Source: Verrucomicrobiota bacterium (GTDB taxonomy: Bacteria > Verrucomicrobiota > Verrucomicrobiia > Chthoniobacterales > Xiphinematobacteraceae). From it: a stretch of 14,422 nucleotides of DNA. The stretch's first letter is position 1, and each line of letters starts with the position of its first letter. Of this stretch, positions 1 through 7,050 are shown one piece after another. The position numbers and the translations under genes were made by a program. The stretch covers positions 1 to 14,422 of the forward strand of contig PSRL01000007.1 in NCBI GenBank assembly GCA_003176035.1, read 5' to 3'. The notes under the pieces are model-generated. The model saw only the letters and a list, made by a program, of their open reading frames with translations. It was not told the origin of the DNA and did no database searches.

Positions 1-1
1 C

Positions 2-82
2 GAAAAACAACCTGTTGCTTTTTTAGAAATTTGCGGCATTTTTGACGCAATTGCCCAGTTTAATGCTCACTTAAGGAAGTAG
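2..82 (+). CDS. C-terminal end of an unidentified protein (5' partial)
   Basis: An open frame enters from the left edge and runs 26 codons to a TAG stop at 80-82. The translation ends in ...FDAIAQFNAHLRK, which has the composition of an ordinary soluble protein tail. The same bases read as much poorer protein in the other frames: plus frame 1 stops early, and on the minus strand only a start-less or very late-starting frame is open. The gene converges on the minus-strand EcfT gene that ends at 105, with only 22 bases between the stops. I do not recognise the family from this fragment. A tail of this length cannot prove that a gene is real. Confidence 0.45.
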   Translation, partial: EKQPVAFLEICGIFDAIAQFNAHLRK

Positions 83-104
83 TGCTACTTAGTTAATAAA
101 TGCT

Positions 105-947
105 CTAAAACAGGCGCAACGCAGCGCTGAGAGTCCAAATGAGAGATAATAGCAATAAGAAAATTGCTACCGGTAGAGAATGATCTTCACTCTCGGAGGT
201 GTCGTCATACAGGTAGTCTAATCGAATAATTAAGCCATTGCTGTTCCAATTCTGCATGCGTTCCAAGGAATCTACCAGCAAAGAAACAAAAACGTTCCGG
301 ATCAAAATAGGACATTGTGCAAGTCGGACCAAAACATGGCAGCTCGATACCAGTCCGCGGGCGCAGCGACCATAATATGCTTTTTTGAGCTGATAGCTGC
401 AATCCACCCATAAATTCAAAAAGGAAATAACAATCGTGAAGCCACATCTTCGTGCACCAAACAATCGAAATAAGCAGGCCCAGGTTTGACGCGAAAGGGT
501 TGATCTTTCGACTTCACCGATCTCTTTTGGAAGCCGATGATTCATGAAATGTATTTTAAAAAAGGGCTCTCGAGCGGATTCATAGGCTTTATAGCGCAAG
601 TTTCCAAAGGCGCCGGTCGAAGCCCGCAGCACCAAAAACATTGTGCCTATAAGGGCAAGACGGCCGACAGAAAACATAGCTTTTAAGATTCCGTTCTCCG
701 CGGAATGAATGTCGTCGGTACGGAGAACAAACCCAAAAATAAAACCCAAAACCACGGCCAGCGGCAAAAGAACCACACAGGTATATCGAACGAATTCGCG
801 CAGTTTTTTTTGCACAGTTAAAACAGTCACCATAAACAAAAGCCCAATCAGCAATAGAAGAGGTCTATTTACGATAAAAGCACCCAAGATTCCTATTAAC
901 CATGATAATACAAAAATAGTTTTCGATATCATGATGGTTTTAATCAA
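105..947 (-). CDS. ecfT: EcfT-like transmembrane coupling protein of an ECF vitamin/metal transporter
   Basis: In ECF transporters EcfT sits in the inner membrane and couples a substrate-binding S protein to the EcfA ATPases. The 280-residue product has hydrophobic segments at about 10-35, 48-75, 88-110 and 258-278. A long cytoplasmic part between them carries a CARG motif that fits the first Ala-Arg-Gly coupling helix of the family. The second motif, expected after the SLER stretch, reads NSNG rather than the usual ARG, so coupling may be altered. The start is TTG at 947, overlapping the TGA of the upstream S gene as TTGA, which argues for translational coupling; ATG at 932 is the alternative. 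No ATPase gene is visible. The family call rests on topology, one motif and context. The middle of the protein (about residues 110-170) is poorly typical. Confidence 0.65.
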   Translation of the reverse strand: MIKTIMISKTIFVLSWLIGILGAFIVNRPLLLLIGLLFMVTVLTVQKKLREFVRYTCVVLLPLAVVLGFIFGFVLRTDDIHSAENGILKAMFSVGRLALIGTMFLVLRASTGAFGNLRYKAYESAREPFFKIHFMNHRLPKEIGEVERSTLSRQTWACLFRLFGARRCGFTIVISFLNLWVDCSYQLKKAYYGRCARGLVSSCHVLVRLAQCPILIRNVFVSLLVDSLERMQNWNSNGLIIRLDYLYDDTSESEDHSLPVAIFLLLLSLIWTLSAALRLF

Positions 948-1564
948 ACATTTTTTGAAAGATATCCCAAATTTTCAGAGTGCTTTTTCAGTATTACATT
1001 CAGGCTTTTTATGATAAAAAATGCTATGCTGCAAATAGCTACTTTATCGAAGGGCTCCGGAACTGAATTCGAAAGAAATACCGCTATCGAAAAAGGAACG
1101 CCCTGATTGACCAAAAAATTCGTCGTCGGGTCCGTACAAGTTTGAGTGTCCCCCTGAAATAAAATAATTATTGGAGCGCTTACGATCGCCGCAAGAAAAC
1201 CTAAAAATAGACCGGATAGGACGCTTCTTCCAATTGTCCGAAAATAGCCTCGATCAGACAGCCAAGCGGTACAAAGTACTATGACAATGTGAATTCCAAT
1301 GTAATAAGGCAATACGGGATTCACGATCCACCATCCAACCAAGGAAGAAAAAATTCCTGTCACTAGGCCGGTAAAAAGCCCTCCAAAAATGGTCGCTAGT
1401 ACGGTCCCCAGCGTGTCTAGAAAGATTGGTAGTTGAATATAATGAGTCAAAAGTCCAGCGCTTAAATTGATGGCGGTACAAACCCCAAGCGTTATCAATT
1501 GAATCAACTTTTTGCTTTTTGGTGGCTTCACTAAGCTTGTATTTAAAATATTATTTCCATTCAT
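944..1564 (-). CDS. ECF transporter S component (substrate-binding membrane protein), paralog 1
   Basis: The 206-residue product is very hydrophobic, with about five to six membrane segments after a short basic N-terminus. This is the size and layout of ECF S components, which bind a vitamin or related small molecule. Conserved blocks shared with the neighbouring paralog are LPIFLDTLGT near residue 46, a GLVTGI-SSL helix, NPVLPYY, a CTDPTTNFL loop and EPFDK near the C-terminus. These sit in the same order and spacing in both proteins. The gene starts 29 bases after the stop of the paralog upstream and overlaps ecfT downstream, so the three genes form one operon. The ATG at 1564 has only a weak GGA upstream. 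The substrate cannot be told from sequence alone. The acidic CTD and EPFDK blocks probably belong to the binding site or to contacts with EcfT; that is inference. Confidence 0.7.
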   Translation of the reverse strand: MNGNNILNTSLVKPPKSKKLIQLITLGVCTAINLSAGLLTHYIQLPIFLDTLGTVLATIFGGLFTGLVTGIFSSLVGWWIVNPVLPYYIGIHIVIVLCTAWLSDRGYFRTIGRSVLSGLFLGFLAAIVSAPIIILFQGDTQTCTDPTTNFLVNQGVPFSIAVFLSNSVPEPFDKVAICSIAFFIIKSLNVILKKHSENLGYLSKNV

Positions 1565-1593
1565 ATGATATCCGTGGTGGTATTATTTTTTGC

Positions 1594-2196
1594 TTACGAT
1601 TTGGGGTATTCCAGATGTACCAGATTTGGAAAATGTTTTTTGCAGCGCAAGGGAAGGCGGCGAACGATCCAAAGCGTAATTAAGCATTGAATAAGCTTAT
1701 CGAAGGGCTCATTAGCAAAATTAGCCCAAAAGACACTTTGAAATAGTGACCGCCCGCTGGCTAACAAGAGTGCCATTGTCATATCCGTACAGGTTCCGGT
1801 TACCCCTGAGAAAGCGATGACCACCGGCGCGCTGGCTATCGCTGAAACAACTCCAAGCGAAATTCCAGTAAAAATTATTCTCGGCGTGGTCCGCAAAAAC
1901 CGTTTTTTGAGCATCCATCCAGTAAAAATAGCAATCGCCACTTGAGTCCCTCCATAGAATGGAACCACAGGATTAAAAAATAATCCATAGAATAAGGACG
2001 AAGCAATACCGGTAACAATTCCGCCGGGAATTCCGGTGAGTACCGTGGCTACAAGCGTACCTATGGCATCGAGATAAATTGGCAGTTTGAGCCACTGTGT
2101 TAACAGCCCCATCCCGGAGTTCATCACTATTCCAATCGGTGCGATAGCCATTAAGAGGAGGTGTTTTTCCTGCACCTTATCCATTGCATTGGTCAT
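1594..2196 (-). CDS. ECF transporter S component, paralog 2
   Basis: The 200-residue membrane protein is closely related to the next gene. It carries LPIYLDAIGT near residue 38, GGIVTGIASSL, NPVVPFYGGTQ, a GTCTDMTMALL loop and NEPFDK, each the counterpart of a block in the paralog. It is first in the operon and has the best ribosome-binding site there: AGGAG about eight bases before the ATG at 2196. An exact TATAAT -10 element lies about 90 bases upstream. Two S proteins in tandem with one EcfT suggest either two related substrates or a recent duplication. Family membership is fairly secure from the shared signature; substrate specificity is unknown. A distant relation to the 5TM sensor families that share this fold cannot be excluded. 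Confidence 0.7.
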   Translation of the reverse strand: MTNAMDKVQEKHLLLMAIAPIGIVMNSGMGLLTQWLKLPIYLDAIGTLVATVLTGIPGGIVTGIASSLFYGLFFNPVVPFYGGTQVAIAIFTGWMLKKRFLRTTPRIIFTGISLGVVSAIASAPVVIAFSGVTGTCTDMTMALLLASGRSLFQSVFWANFANEPFDKLIQCLITLWIVRRLPLRCKKHFPNLVHLEYPKS

Positions 2197-2881
2197 AATT
2201 GTTCTCCTTTATTCTTCATTAGTTTTCTTCAGTCTTTAGAGAAGCTACAACACGGAAAAGATTCTCTCAACTCCGGATATTCGACATATTATATACAAAT
2301 ACAATGAGACATAATTCACCTTTAAAAGTGTGCTGACTTGTGGCATCCTAAAAATATACAGTCTCAAAAATACGGATGTTCACATCAGGTAACTCCAAGG
2401 CAATACGCATTGCTGTTGCGGCATCTCTCCGCTACAAAATGATTATATCTTAAGGGAGGGACTGTATTGTGGCGAGACTGGCACAAGCAGGACGTTATCG
2501 ATGATAAAAGACGATGCTTTAAATTTAATACAACTATATATGAACGGCTGAAACAGAATAAGTTGGAGATTTGATTTCCTCCCTCACGCCCGATTGTACA
2601 ATCACTGAATCCCATGGTCTGATGTATATCCGGACACTAATACCTTGATATGTGGGTTTGAATTGTGAATGAAATCAAAAGTGCGGGAATATAATAGAAC
2701 CTATCCCAAAACCCATGATGTTACCATTTCATTAGGAGGGTTTGTCGACCTTTTGGCGCCAGGCTGTGTGTGTGTTTCTAAAACTAGTCAATACCATCGG
2801 CGGTGGTGACTCATTTTGACGCCTCACCTGGTTCCAAAAATTCTGGCAAAACGTCGGTCTTCCTAGGGTTTGGGAGGAGTC
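2197..2881. other. 685-base stretch without a convincing gene
   Basis: This is the gap between the S gene and the end of yyaL, both on the minus strand. It holds the likely ECF promoter near 2288 and a perfect 12-base palindrome at 2592-2603. It also holds several short frames that look protein-like on both strands but are broken by stops. One plus-strand frame from TTG 2467 to TGA 2574 (35 codons) has a strong AAGGGAGGG site seven bases upstream. A minus-strand frame around 2353-2432 also reads like protein but lacks a start. The mix is what a decayed gene would leave, but no family is recognisable. A 76-codon minus frame at 2385-2615 is Cys-rich and lacks any protein signature. Confidence 0.5.
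2288..2293 (-). promoter_or_regulatory. Candidate -10 element of the ECF operon
   Basis: On the minus strand these bases read TATAAT, a perfect -10 hexamer, about 92 bases before the ATG of the first S gene. There is no good -35 hexamer at 16-18 bases. The call therefore rests on the -10 match, the AT-rich surroundings and the position. No known riboswitch motif (TPP, cobalamin, FMN, folate) is visible in the leader. Confidence 0.35.
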
Positions 2882-5023
2882 CTAATAATTGCTCCGGATT
2901 TCCAATGGATTGGTCACCACCGCTTGGCAAGCATATCCTTTACAAATATATGCCGTAGACTGCTGTCCCTCTTGGGGCTTCATGCCCAATAGCGCAGGAT
3001 TCATTTTAGAAAGAAGTGCGCTTCCCTGATTTCCATCCGCAAGGATTAACACTGAATTAGGTCGAAATTGGCGTCGGATCGCATATTGCAAAGCATGCGT
3101 TTGTGCGGAATCTGGCGAGCCGGCAATGACAATTTCCTCAGGGGGACCTTCCCGAAACAAAGCGGCGGCAAGCAAGAAAGGCAGGTTTGTAGGAGCTTTT
3201 TTGTCAAGAAAACAGGATAAGATGCGGTCTCCGCGTCTTTCGAATTCCGCGTTACGAAACATTCGCGCAAGACGGAATAAATTCAGCGTACAAACGGAAT
3301 TAGCGGTCGGCTCCGCTCCATCATATTGATCTCTCAGCGAGAGTGGCAAACAAACGTCTTTACCGGTACTTTCGTAATAACTTCCTGCGGCTTCGTCCCA
3401 GAATTCGCAATCCAGTACGCTTTGCAGCTCTAACGCCCAGGCTAACCATTCGGAGTAAAAGCTAGCCTCGTATAAATCTAACAAGCCTTGAATGAGAAAC
3501 GCATAATCCGCCGCAAAACCAGCGATAGGGACGCTTTCCTCTCGACTGCTTCGCTCGTTTCTTTTTGGGATGCGATTTTCTAAAGCAATCGGCTGGAGTG
3601 CGCGCCAGCTTCTTTGCAATCTTCCGTCTTTCCACATTTGTGTTCGTACGAAATGAGCTGCTTTACTGGCTCGCTCGACAAAGCCCTCTTGTTGAAAAAC
3701 GACTCCAGCCCGAGCAAAGGCGGAAATCGCGAGACCATTCCATGCGGCCAGAACTTTGTCGTCACGATGGGGACGAGGTCGCTGTTCTCTTCTTTTGAAG
3801 AGTCGCTGACGTGCCTCAGCAAGGACTTTTGTGACAGTTTCCAAGGTTTGTCCAAACTCCTTAGCAAGATCTTCGTAAGCCAGCCTTCTGAATAAGATAT
3901 TTAGCCCCTTGAATTGAGCATGAGGGTCACTCTCTTCCGGCACATTGCCATCTTCGAGAACCCCATAAGCCTGACAGAAAAGTCTACCGTGACTCGGACC
4001 TAGCAAGTCCATGATTTCGGAGCTGTTCCAAAGATAAAAGGCGCCTTCGAGCTGACGTCCTCCTCCGTCCTCACTATCGGCATCTTCCGCTGAATAAAAC
4101 CCTCCATGAGGATCGGAAAGATCTCGCTCAACATATTCCAGTGTGTGAAGGACAGTTTGAGCAAAAAGTGGCTCATTTAAAATCCGGAAAGCTTCTGTAA
4201 AGACGATGGCAAGCTGCGCCTGATCATAAAGCATCTTTTCAAAATGGGGAACTTTCCAAAACTGATCTACTGAATATCGGTGAAAGCCTCCCCCCAAATG
4301 ATCGCAAATCCCACCTAAGGCAATCTTGCGCAGAGAAAATAAGCCCATTTGTAGAGCGTTTTCATCTTTTTCCGGGCTCCTCAGAAGAAACTCGAAGCTT
4401 GAAGCTCGTGGAAATTTAGGAGCGGATCCGAAGCCACCATTTTGGTGATCAAAGCTCGATGCAAATTGATTTATGGCAAGAGAAAAGGCTGAGCGAATGC
4501 TTTCATTCGACGATTTGTGCGAATTCTCGCTGAGTGCCGCAAATATTGCCCTTCCCTGTTCGATCACTTGCTGCGGATTTCGCTTCCACAAATCATCGAT
4601 GGCTTGAGCAACTTGCAAAAGGCCCGGACGCCCATGACGATCGTCAGGAGGAAAATAGGTTCCCCCGAAAATCGGCTCTCCCTGTGGTGTCAACCACACA
4701 CTGAGCGGCCACCCTCCTCCGCCTGTAGTTGCTTGCACAAATGCCATGTATACGCGGTCAATGTCTGGACGTTCCTCGCGATCCACTTTTATATTTACAA
4801 AAAGCTCATTACAGATACGGGCAATTTCTGGGTTCTCAAAAGATTCATGAGCCATGACGTGACACCAGTGACAGGTCGAATAGCCAACGGAAAGAAACAC
4901 CGGTTTATTTGTCGCGCGAGCCACTGAAAATGCCTCCTCTCCCCACGGAAACCAGTCCATCGGATTTCGGGCATGCTGTAACAAATAAGGCGATTGCTCA
5001 AAGGCCAGACGATTTTTGCTCAC
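2882..5023 (-). CDS. yyaL: Thioredoxin-domain protein of the YyaL / DUF255 (spermatogenesis-associated protein 20-like) family
   Basis: The 713-residue soluble protein has the standard two-part build. An N-terminal thioredoxin-like domain (about 1-170) begins NRLAFEQSPYLLQHA and carries a CHWC pair at residues 51 and 54. The rest is an alpha/alpha-barrel domain like those of N-acylglucosamine 2-epimerases and other six-hairpin enzymes. Diagnostic stretches are NPMDWFPWG, DREERPDIDR, GGGGWPLSVWLTP, the FGGTYFPP turn, KFPRAS, VPHFEKMLYDQAQ and FYSAEDADSE. Length and both ends fit the family, so the gene looks complete. The start is GTG at 5023; the homology-typical N-terminus begins right there and no upstream in-frame start exists. 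No clear Shine-Dalgarno site is visible. The exact biochemical role of the family is not settled. The gene lies 81 bases downstream of fcl on the same strand and could be co-transcribed with it. Confidence 0.95.
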   Translation of the reverse strand: MSKNRLAFEQSPYLLQHARNPMDWFPWGEEAFSVARATNKPVFLSVGYSTCHWCHVMAHESFENPEIARICNELFVNIKVDREERPDIDRVYMAFVQATTGGGGWPLSVWLTPQGEPIFGGTYFPPDDRHGRPGLLQVAQAIDDLWKRNPQQVIEQGRAIFAALSENSHKSSNESIRSAFSLAINQFASSFDHQNGGFGSAPKFPRASSFEFLLRSPEKDENALQMGLFSLRKIALGGICDHLGGGFHRYSVDQFWKVPHFEKMLYDQAQLAIVFTEAFRILNEPLFAQTVLHTLEYVERDLSDPHGGFYSAEDADSEDGGGRQLEGAFYLWNSSEIMDLLGPSHGRLFCQAYGVLEDGNVPEESDPHAQFKGLNILFRRLAYEDLAKEFGQTLETVTKVLAEARQRLFKRREQRPRPHRDDKVLAAWNGLAISAFARAGVVFQQEGFVERASKAAHFVRTQMWKDGRLQRSWRALQPIALENRIPKRNERSSREESVPIAGFAADYAFLIQGLLDLYEASFYSEWLAWALELQSVLDCEFWDEAAGSYYESTGKDVCLPLSLRDQYDGAEPTANSVCTLNLFRLARMFRNAEFERRGDRILSCFLDKKAPTNLPFLLAAALFREGPPEEIVIAGSPDSAQTHALQYAIRRQFRPNSVLILADGNQGSALLSKMNPALLGMKPQEGQQSTAYICKGYACQAVVTNPLEIRSNY

Positions 5024-5104
5024 GACATGAAGACACTATCACTTGAGAAGCCCTTGGACGAGCGGAAAGGTTTGTCTTTCAGATTGATGCACTCTGTTCA
5101 GCGG

Positions 5105-6049
5105 CTAGGTCACGTGTCCGAATTTTCGGTTTTGTAAGAACCATTGGTAGGTAGAGCGAATGCCCTCGCTCAGGGAAATGCGTGGCCGCCATCCAAGGGA
5201 AAATAGTCGAGAGAGATCCAGAAGCTTTCTGGGAGTCCCATCCGGCTTGGAGTGGTCGAAGTTTATTTTCCCCTGATATCCCACTACTTCGCAAATAATT
5301 TGGGCAAGTTCACAAATCGTGACGTCCTCACCATATCCAATATTGATAATTTCCGCCGAGTCGTAATTTTCGAGTAAGAAAAGACAGGCATCGGCCAAAT
5401 CGTCAACATGAAGGAATTCCCGCCTCGGCTTACCTGTGCCCCAAAGGGTGACCGAAGGTTCGCCCCTCTCCCAGGCATTATGTACCTTCCGAATCAAGGC
5501 GGGTAAGACATGAGAAGTGTGCAAATCAAAATTATCATTCGGACCATACAAGTTAGTCGGCATGACGGAGATAAAGTTTTTTTTATACTCCCGGGCATAA
5601 GCCTGACAAAGCTTAACTCCAGCAATTTTTGCAATTGCATAAGGCTCATTGGTTGGCTCCAACTCGCCACTTAATAGAGTCGATTCCGAGATCGGCTGAT
5701 GAGCGTACTTTGGGTAAATGCAAGAACTGCCGAGAAACAAGAGCTTTTCAACTCCTGTTTCGTAAGCCGCGGAAATAACATTATTTTGCATACGCAAATT
5801 TTCGAGAAGGAATTCAACCGGCTTTTCATAGTTCGCTAGAATCCCGCCCACCTTTGCCGCAGCCATAATGACCCTGCCCGGCCTTTCTCTCTCAAAAAAA
5901 ACCCGCACCTGCGCATTATTGCACAGATCGAGCTCCTCCCGACTTCGAGTGAGTATCGGCGCACGACTGAGCAATTGTAATCGCCGCAAAATGGCACTGC
6001 CGACCATCCCTCGGTGACCCGCCACATAAATTGATTGGCGCTTGCGCAT
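5105..6049 (-). CDS. fcl: GDP-L-fucose synthase (GDP-4-keto-6-deoxy-D-mannose 3,5-epimerase/4-reductase)
   Basis: This cytoplasmic short-chain dehydrogenase/reductase makes the last step of GDP-L-fucose synthesis. It epimerises C3 and C5 of GDP-4-keto-6-deoxymannose and then reduces C4 with NADPH. The 314-residue product has the nucleotide-binding GHRGMVGS at 11-18 and the catalytic triad Ser108, Tyr137 and Lys141 (YAIAK). It also has Cys110 and His180 at the places of the epimerase acid/base pair of the E. coli enzyme. Length matches the family and the ends look intact. The partner gene gmd (GDP-mannose 4,6-dehydratase) is not in the window. Fucose would feed surface polysaccharide or glycoprotein, in keeping with the nearby glycosyltransferase. 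It is divergent from yqgE, with an AT-rich 86-base gap at 6050-6135 that probably holds both promoters. Confidence 0.95.
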   Translation of the reverse strand: MRKRQSIYVAGHRGMVGSAILRRLQLLSRAPILTRSREELDLCNNAQVRVFFERERPGRVIMAAAKVGGILANYEKPVEFLLENLRMQNNVISAAYETGVEKLLFLGSSCIYPKYAHQPISESTLLSGELEPTNEPYAIAKIAGVKLCQAYAREYKKNFISVMPTNLYGPNDNFDLHTSHVLPALIRKVHNAWERGEPSVTLWGTGKPRREFLHVDDLADACLFLLENYDSAEIINIGYGEDVTICELAQIICEVVGYQGKINFDHSKPDGTPRKLLDLSRLFSLGWRPRISLSEGIRSTYQWFLQNRKFGHVT

Positions 6050-6135
6050 AGGCAGGAAAACTCACAAACACACTTTTTCAATAAATCAAATAAAAAAATG
6101 CTTTTTTCAGCTTTTTGGCTGTCTTGCACCGGAGG

Positions 6136-6723
6136 ATGGTCTGGTTTATACACATTCGTGTGAGAAGCAATCCATCTACAACAGCGAATAATTTAACGGG
6201 TTCTATCTTAGTTGCCACCCCCACTCTCAAAGACCCCAATTTTCGAAGGACGATTCTTTTTATTTCTTACCACAGTGTAAAAGACGGCGCGTTAGGTTTT
6301 GTACTCAATCGTCCGCTCGAAAAAACATTGGGGGAAGTCTATTATTTGGGATCGGCGGATATTCTTGCGACCGTTCCTCTGTACTACGGCGGCCCCGTCG
6401 CGCCTCATGAAATTAATGTAGCGCGCTTAAATTGGATTGAACAGCCGCGGGCCGCCAAATTCCAATCATTTACAAAATTGATTGAGTCAGGAAACATTTC
6501 TCCGGAGAGGGTTCAGGGGTTGCGTGCTTTTGCCGGCCACTCCGGATGGCACGGCGGCCAGTTGGAAGAGGAAATTGCTCATAAGGCGTGGTTCGTCCTA
6601 CCGCCTAGTCGGAACCTCATCGATATGCCGAACCCAACCTCCGCATGGAAGGACACTTTGCGTCAAATGAATCCGATTTTGAAACTACTCGTCGAAATTC
6701 CGGATGATCCCTCGCTGAATTAA
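6136..6723 (+). CDS. yqgE: YqgE/AlgH family protein (UPF0301)
   Basis: The roughly 195-residue cytoplasmic protein has the family's features. Near the N-terminus is NLTGSILVATPTLKDPNFRR, then GALGFVLNRPLE, the YYGGPV turn, and FAGHSGWHGGQLEEE in the last third. The function is unresolved; in Pseudomonas AlgH was linked to alginate and stress regulation. The start is uncertain. ATG 6136 directly abuts a GGAGG, which is too close to serve it. Upstream TTG 6115 and downstream GTG 6160 are in frame, and the conserved part begins only around 6193, so any of the three would leave the domain whole. It is the only gene of its own transcript or the first of a short plus-strand series. Confidence 0.93.
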   Translation: MVWFIHIRVRSNPSTTANNLTGSILVATPTLKDPNFRRTILFISYHSVKDGALGFVLNRPLEKTLGEVYYLGSADILATVPLYYGGPVAPHEINVARLNWIEQPRAAKFQSFTKLIESGNISPERVQGLRAFAGHSGWHGGQLEEEIAHKAWFVLPPSRNLIDMPNPTSAWKDTLRQMNPILKLLVEIPDDPSLN

Positions 6724-6778
6724 AGCATTGATTCCCTCACCGATTTCTCACGAATTTTTCAACCGCGGTACGTCAAAA

Positions 6779-6988
6779 TCAGAAATCATTAGAACCTCCC
6801 CCTTCCTCGGTTTTGGGAGAGGTTCTGAGCAAAGAGGCGGCTTGAGCAACAGGTTGCTGTAGTTGAATGGGAGGGCGCTCTTTTGCCCACACTTGCATAC
6901 CGTCCCATTTTTGGGTATCAAGCCGCATGCAGTGCACCAGTTTGCTTTTTATAAGAACATGGTTTTCAGGGTACTTTTGCGTTGACAT
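6779..6988 (-). CDS. Small uncharacterised protein, 69 residues, possible gene
   Basis: This minus-strand frame lies between convergent yqgE and the divergent glycosyltransferase. It starts ATG at 6988 with a GGAG about 13 bases upstream, which is rather far. The middle, MRLDTQKWDGMQVW, looks like folded protein; the tail is Thr/Glu/Gly-rich and ends GGGSNDF. There is no signal peptide or membrane segment. The C-terminal codons coincide with a strong inverted repeat at 6791-6826, which could instead be a structural RNA element. I do not recognise the family. Without this gene, 6724-7050 would be an empty 327-base gap, which mildly favours its being real. Confidence 0.4.
   Translation of the reverse strand: MSTQKYPENHVLIKSKLVHCMRLDTQKWDGMQVWAKERPPIQLQQPVAQAASLLRTSPKTEEGGGSNDF
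6791..6826. repeat. Inverted repeat, 12-base arms with one mismatch
   Basis: AGAACCTCCCCC at 6791-6802 pairs with GGGAGAGGTTCT at 6815-6826 across a 12-base loop; 11 of 12 positions pair. Neither side is followed by a T run, so it is not a textbook intrinsic terminator for yqgE or for the small minus-strand ORF it lies in. It could still protect or end the yqgE transcript, 67 bases after its stop. Confidence 0.6.
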
Positions 6989-7050
6989 GCCACCACAGCC
7001 TTCTCCGAGTCCCGCACTTTTACAGAGAGATTTTACTCACTAGAGTCCCT

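Noticed and set aside
77..90. AAGTAG-TG-CTACTT palindrome between convergent genes
   Set aside because: The two-base loop and lack of a T run on either side make a terminator unlikely.
709..1014. Plus-strand 101-codon frame
   Set aside because: It lies antisense to the EcfT and S genes, is rich in Lys/Thr/Pro from reversed hydrophobic codons, and has no ribosome site.
2197..2287. Possible vitamin riboswitch before the ECF operon
   Set aside because: I looked for the TPP, FMN, cobalamin and folate core motifs on the minus strand and saw none. The leader after the -10 is also too short for most of them.
2385..2615. Minus-strand 76-codon frame
   Set aside because: It has no ribosome site and no protein-like pattern, is rich in Cys and Arg, and ends among other broken frames.
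6982..6987. Perfect TTGACA -35 hexamer before the glycosyltransferase
   Set aside because: No -10-like hexamer lies 15-19 bases downstream (the sequence there is GC-rich), so it is probably chance.
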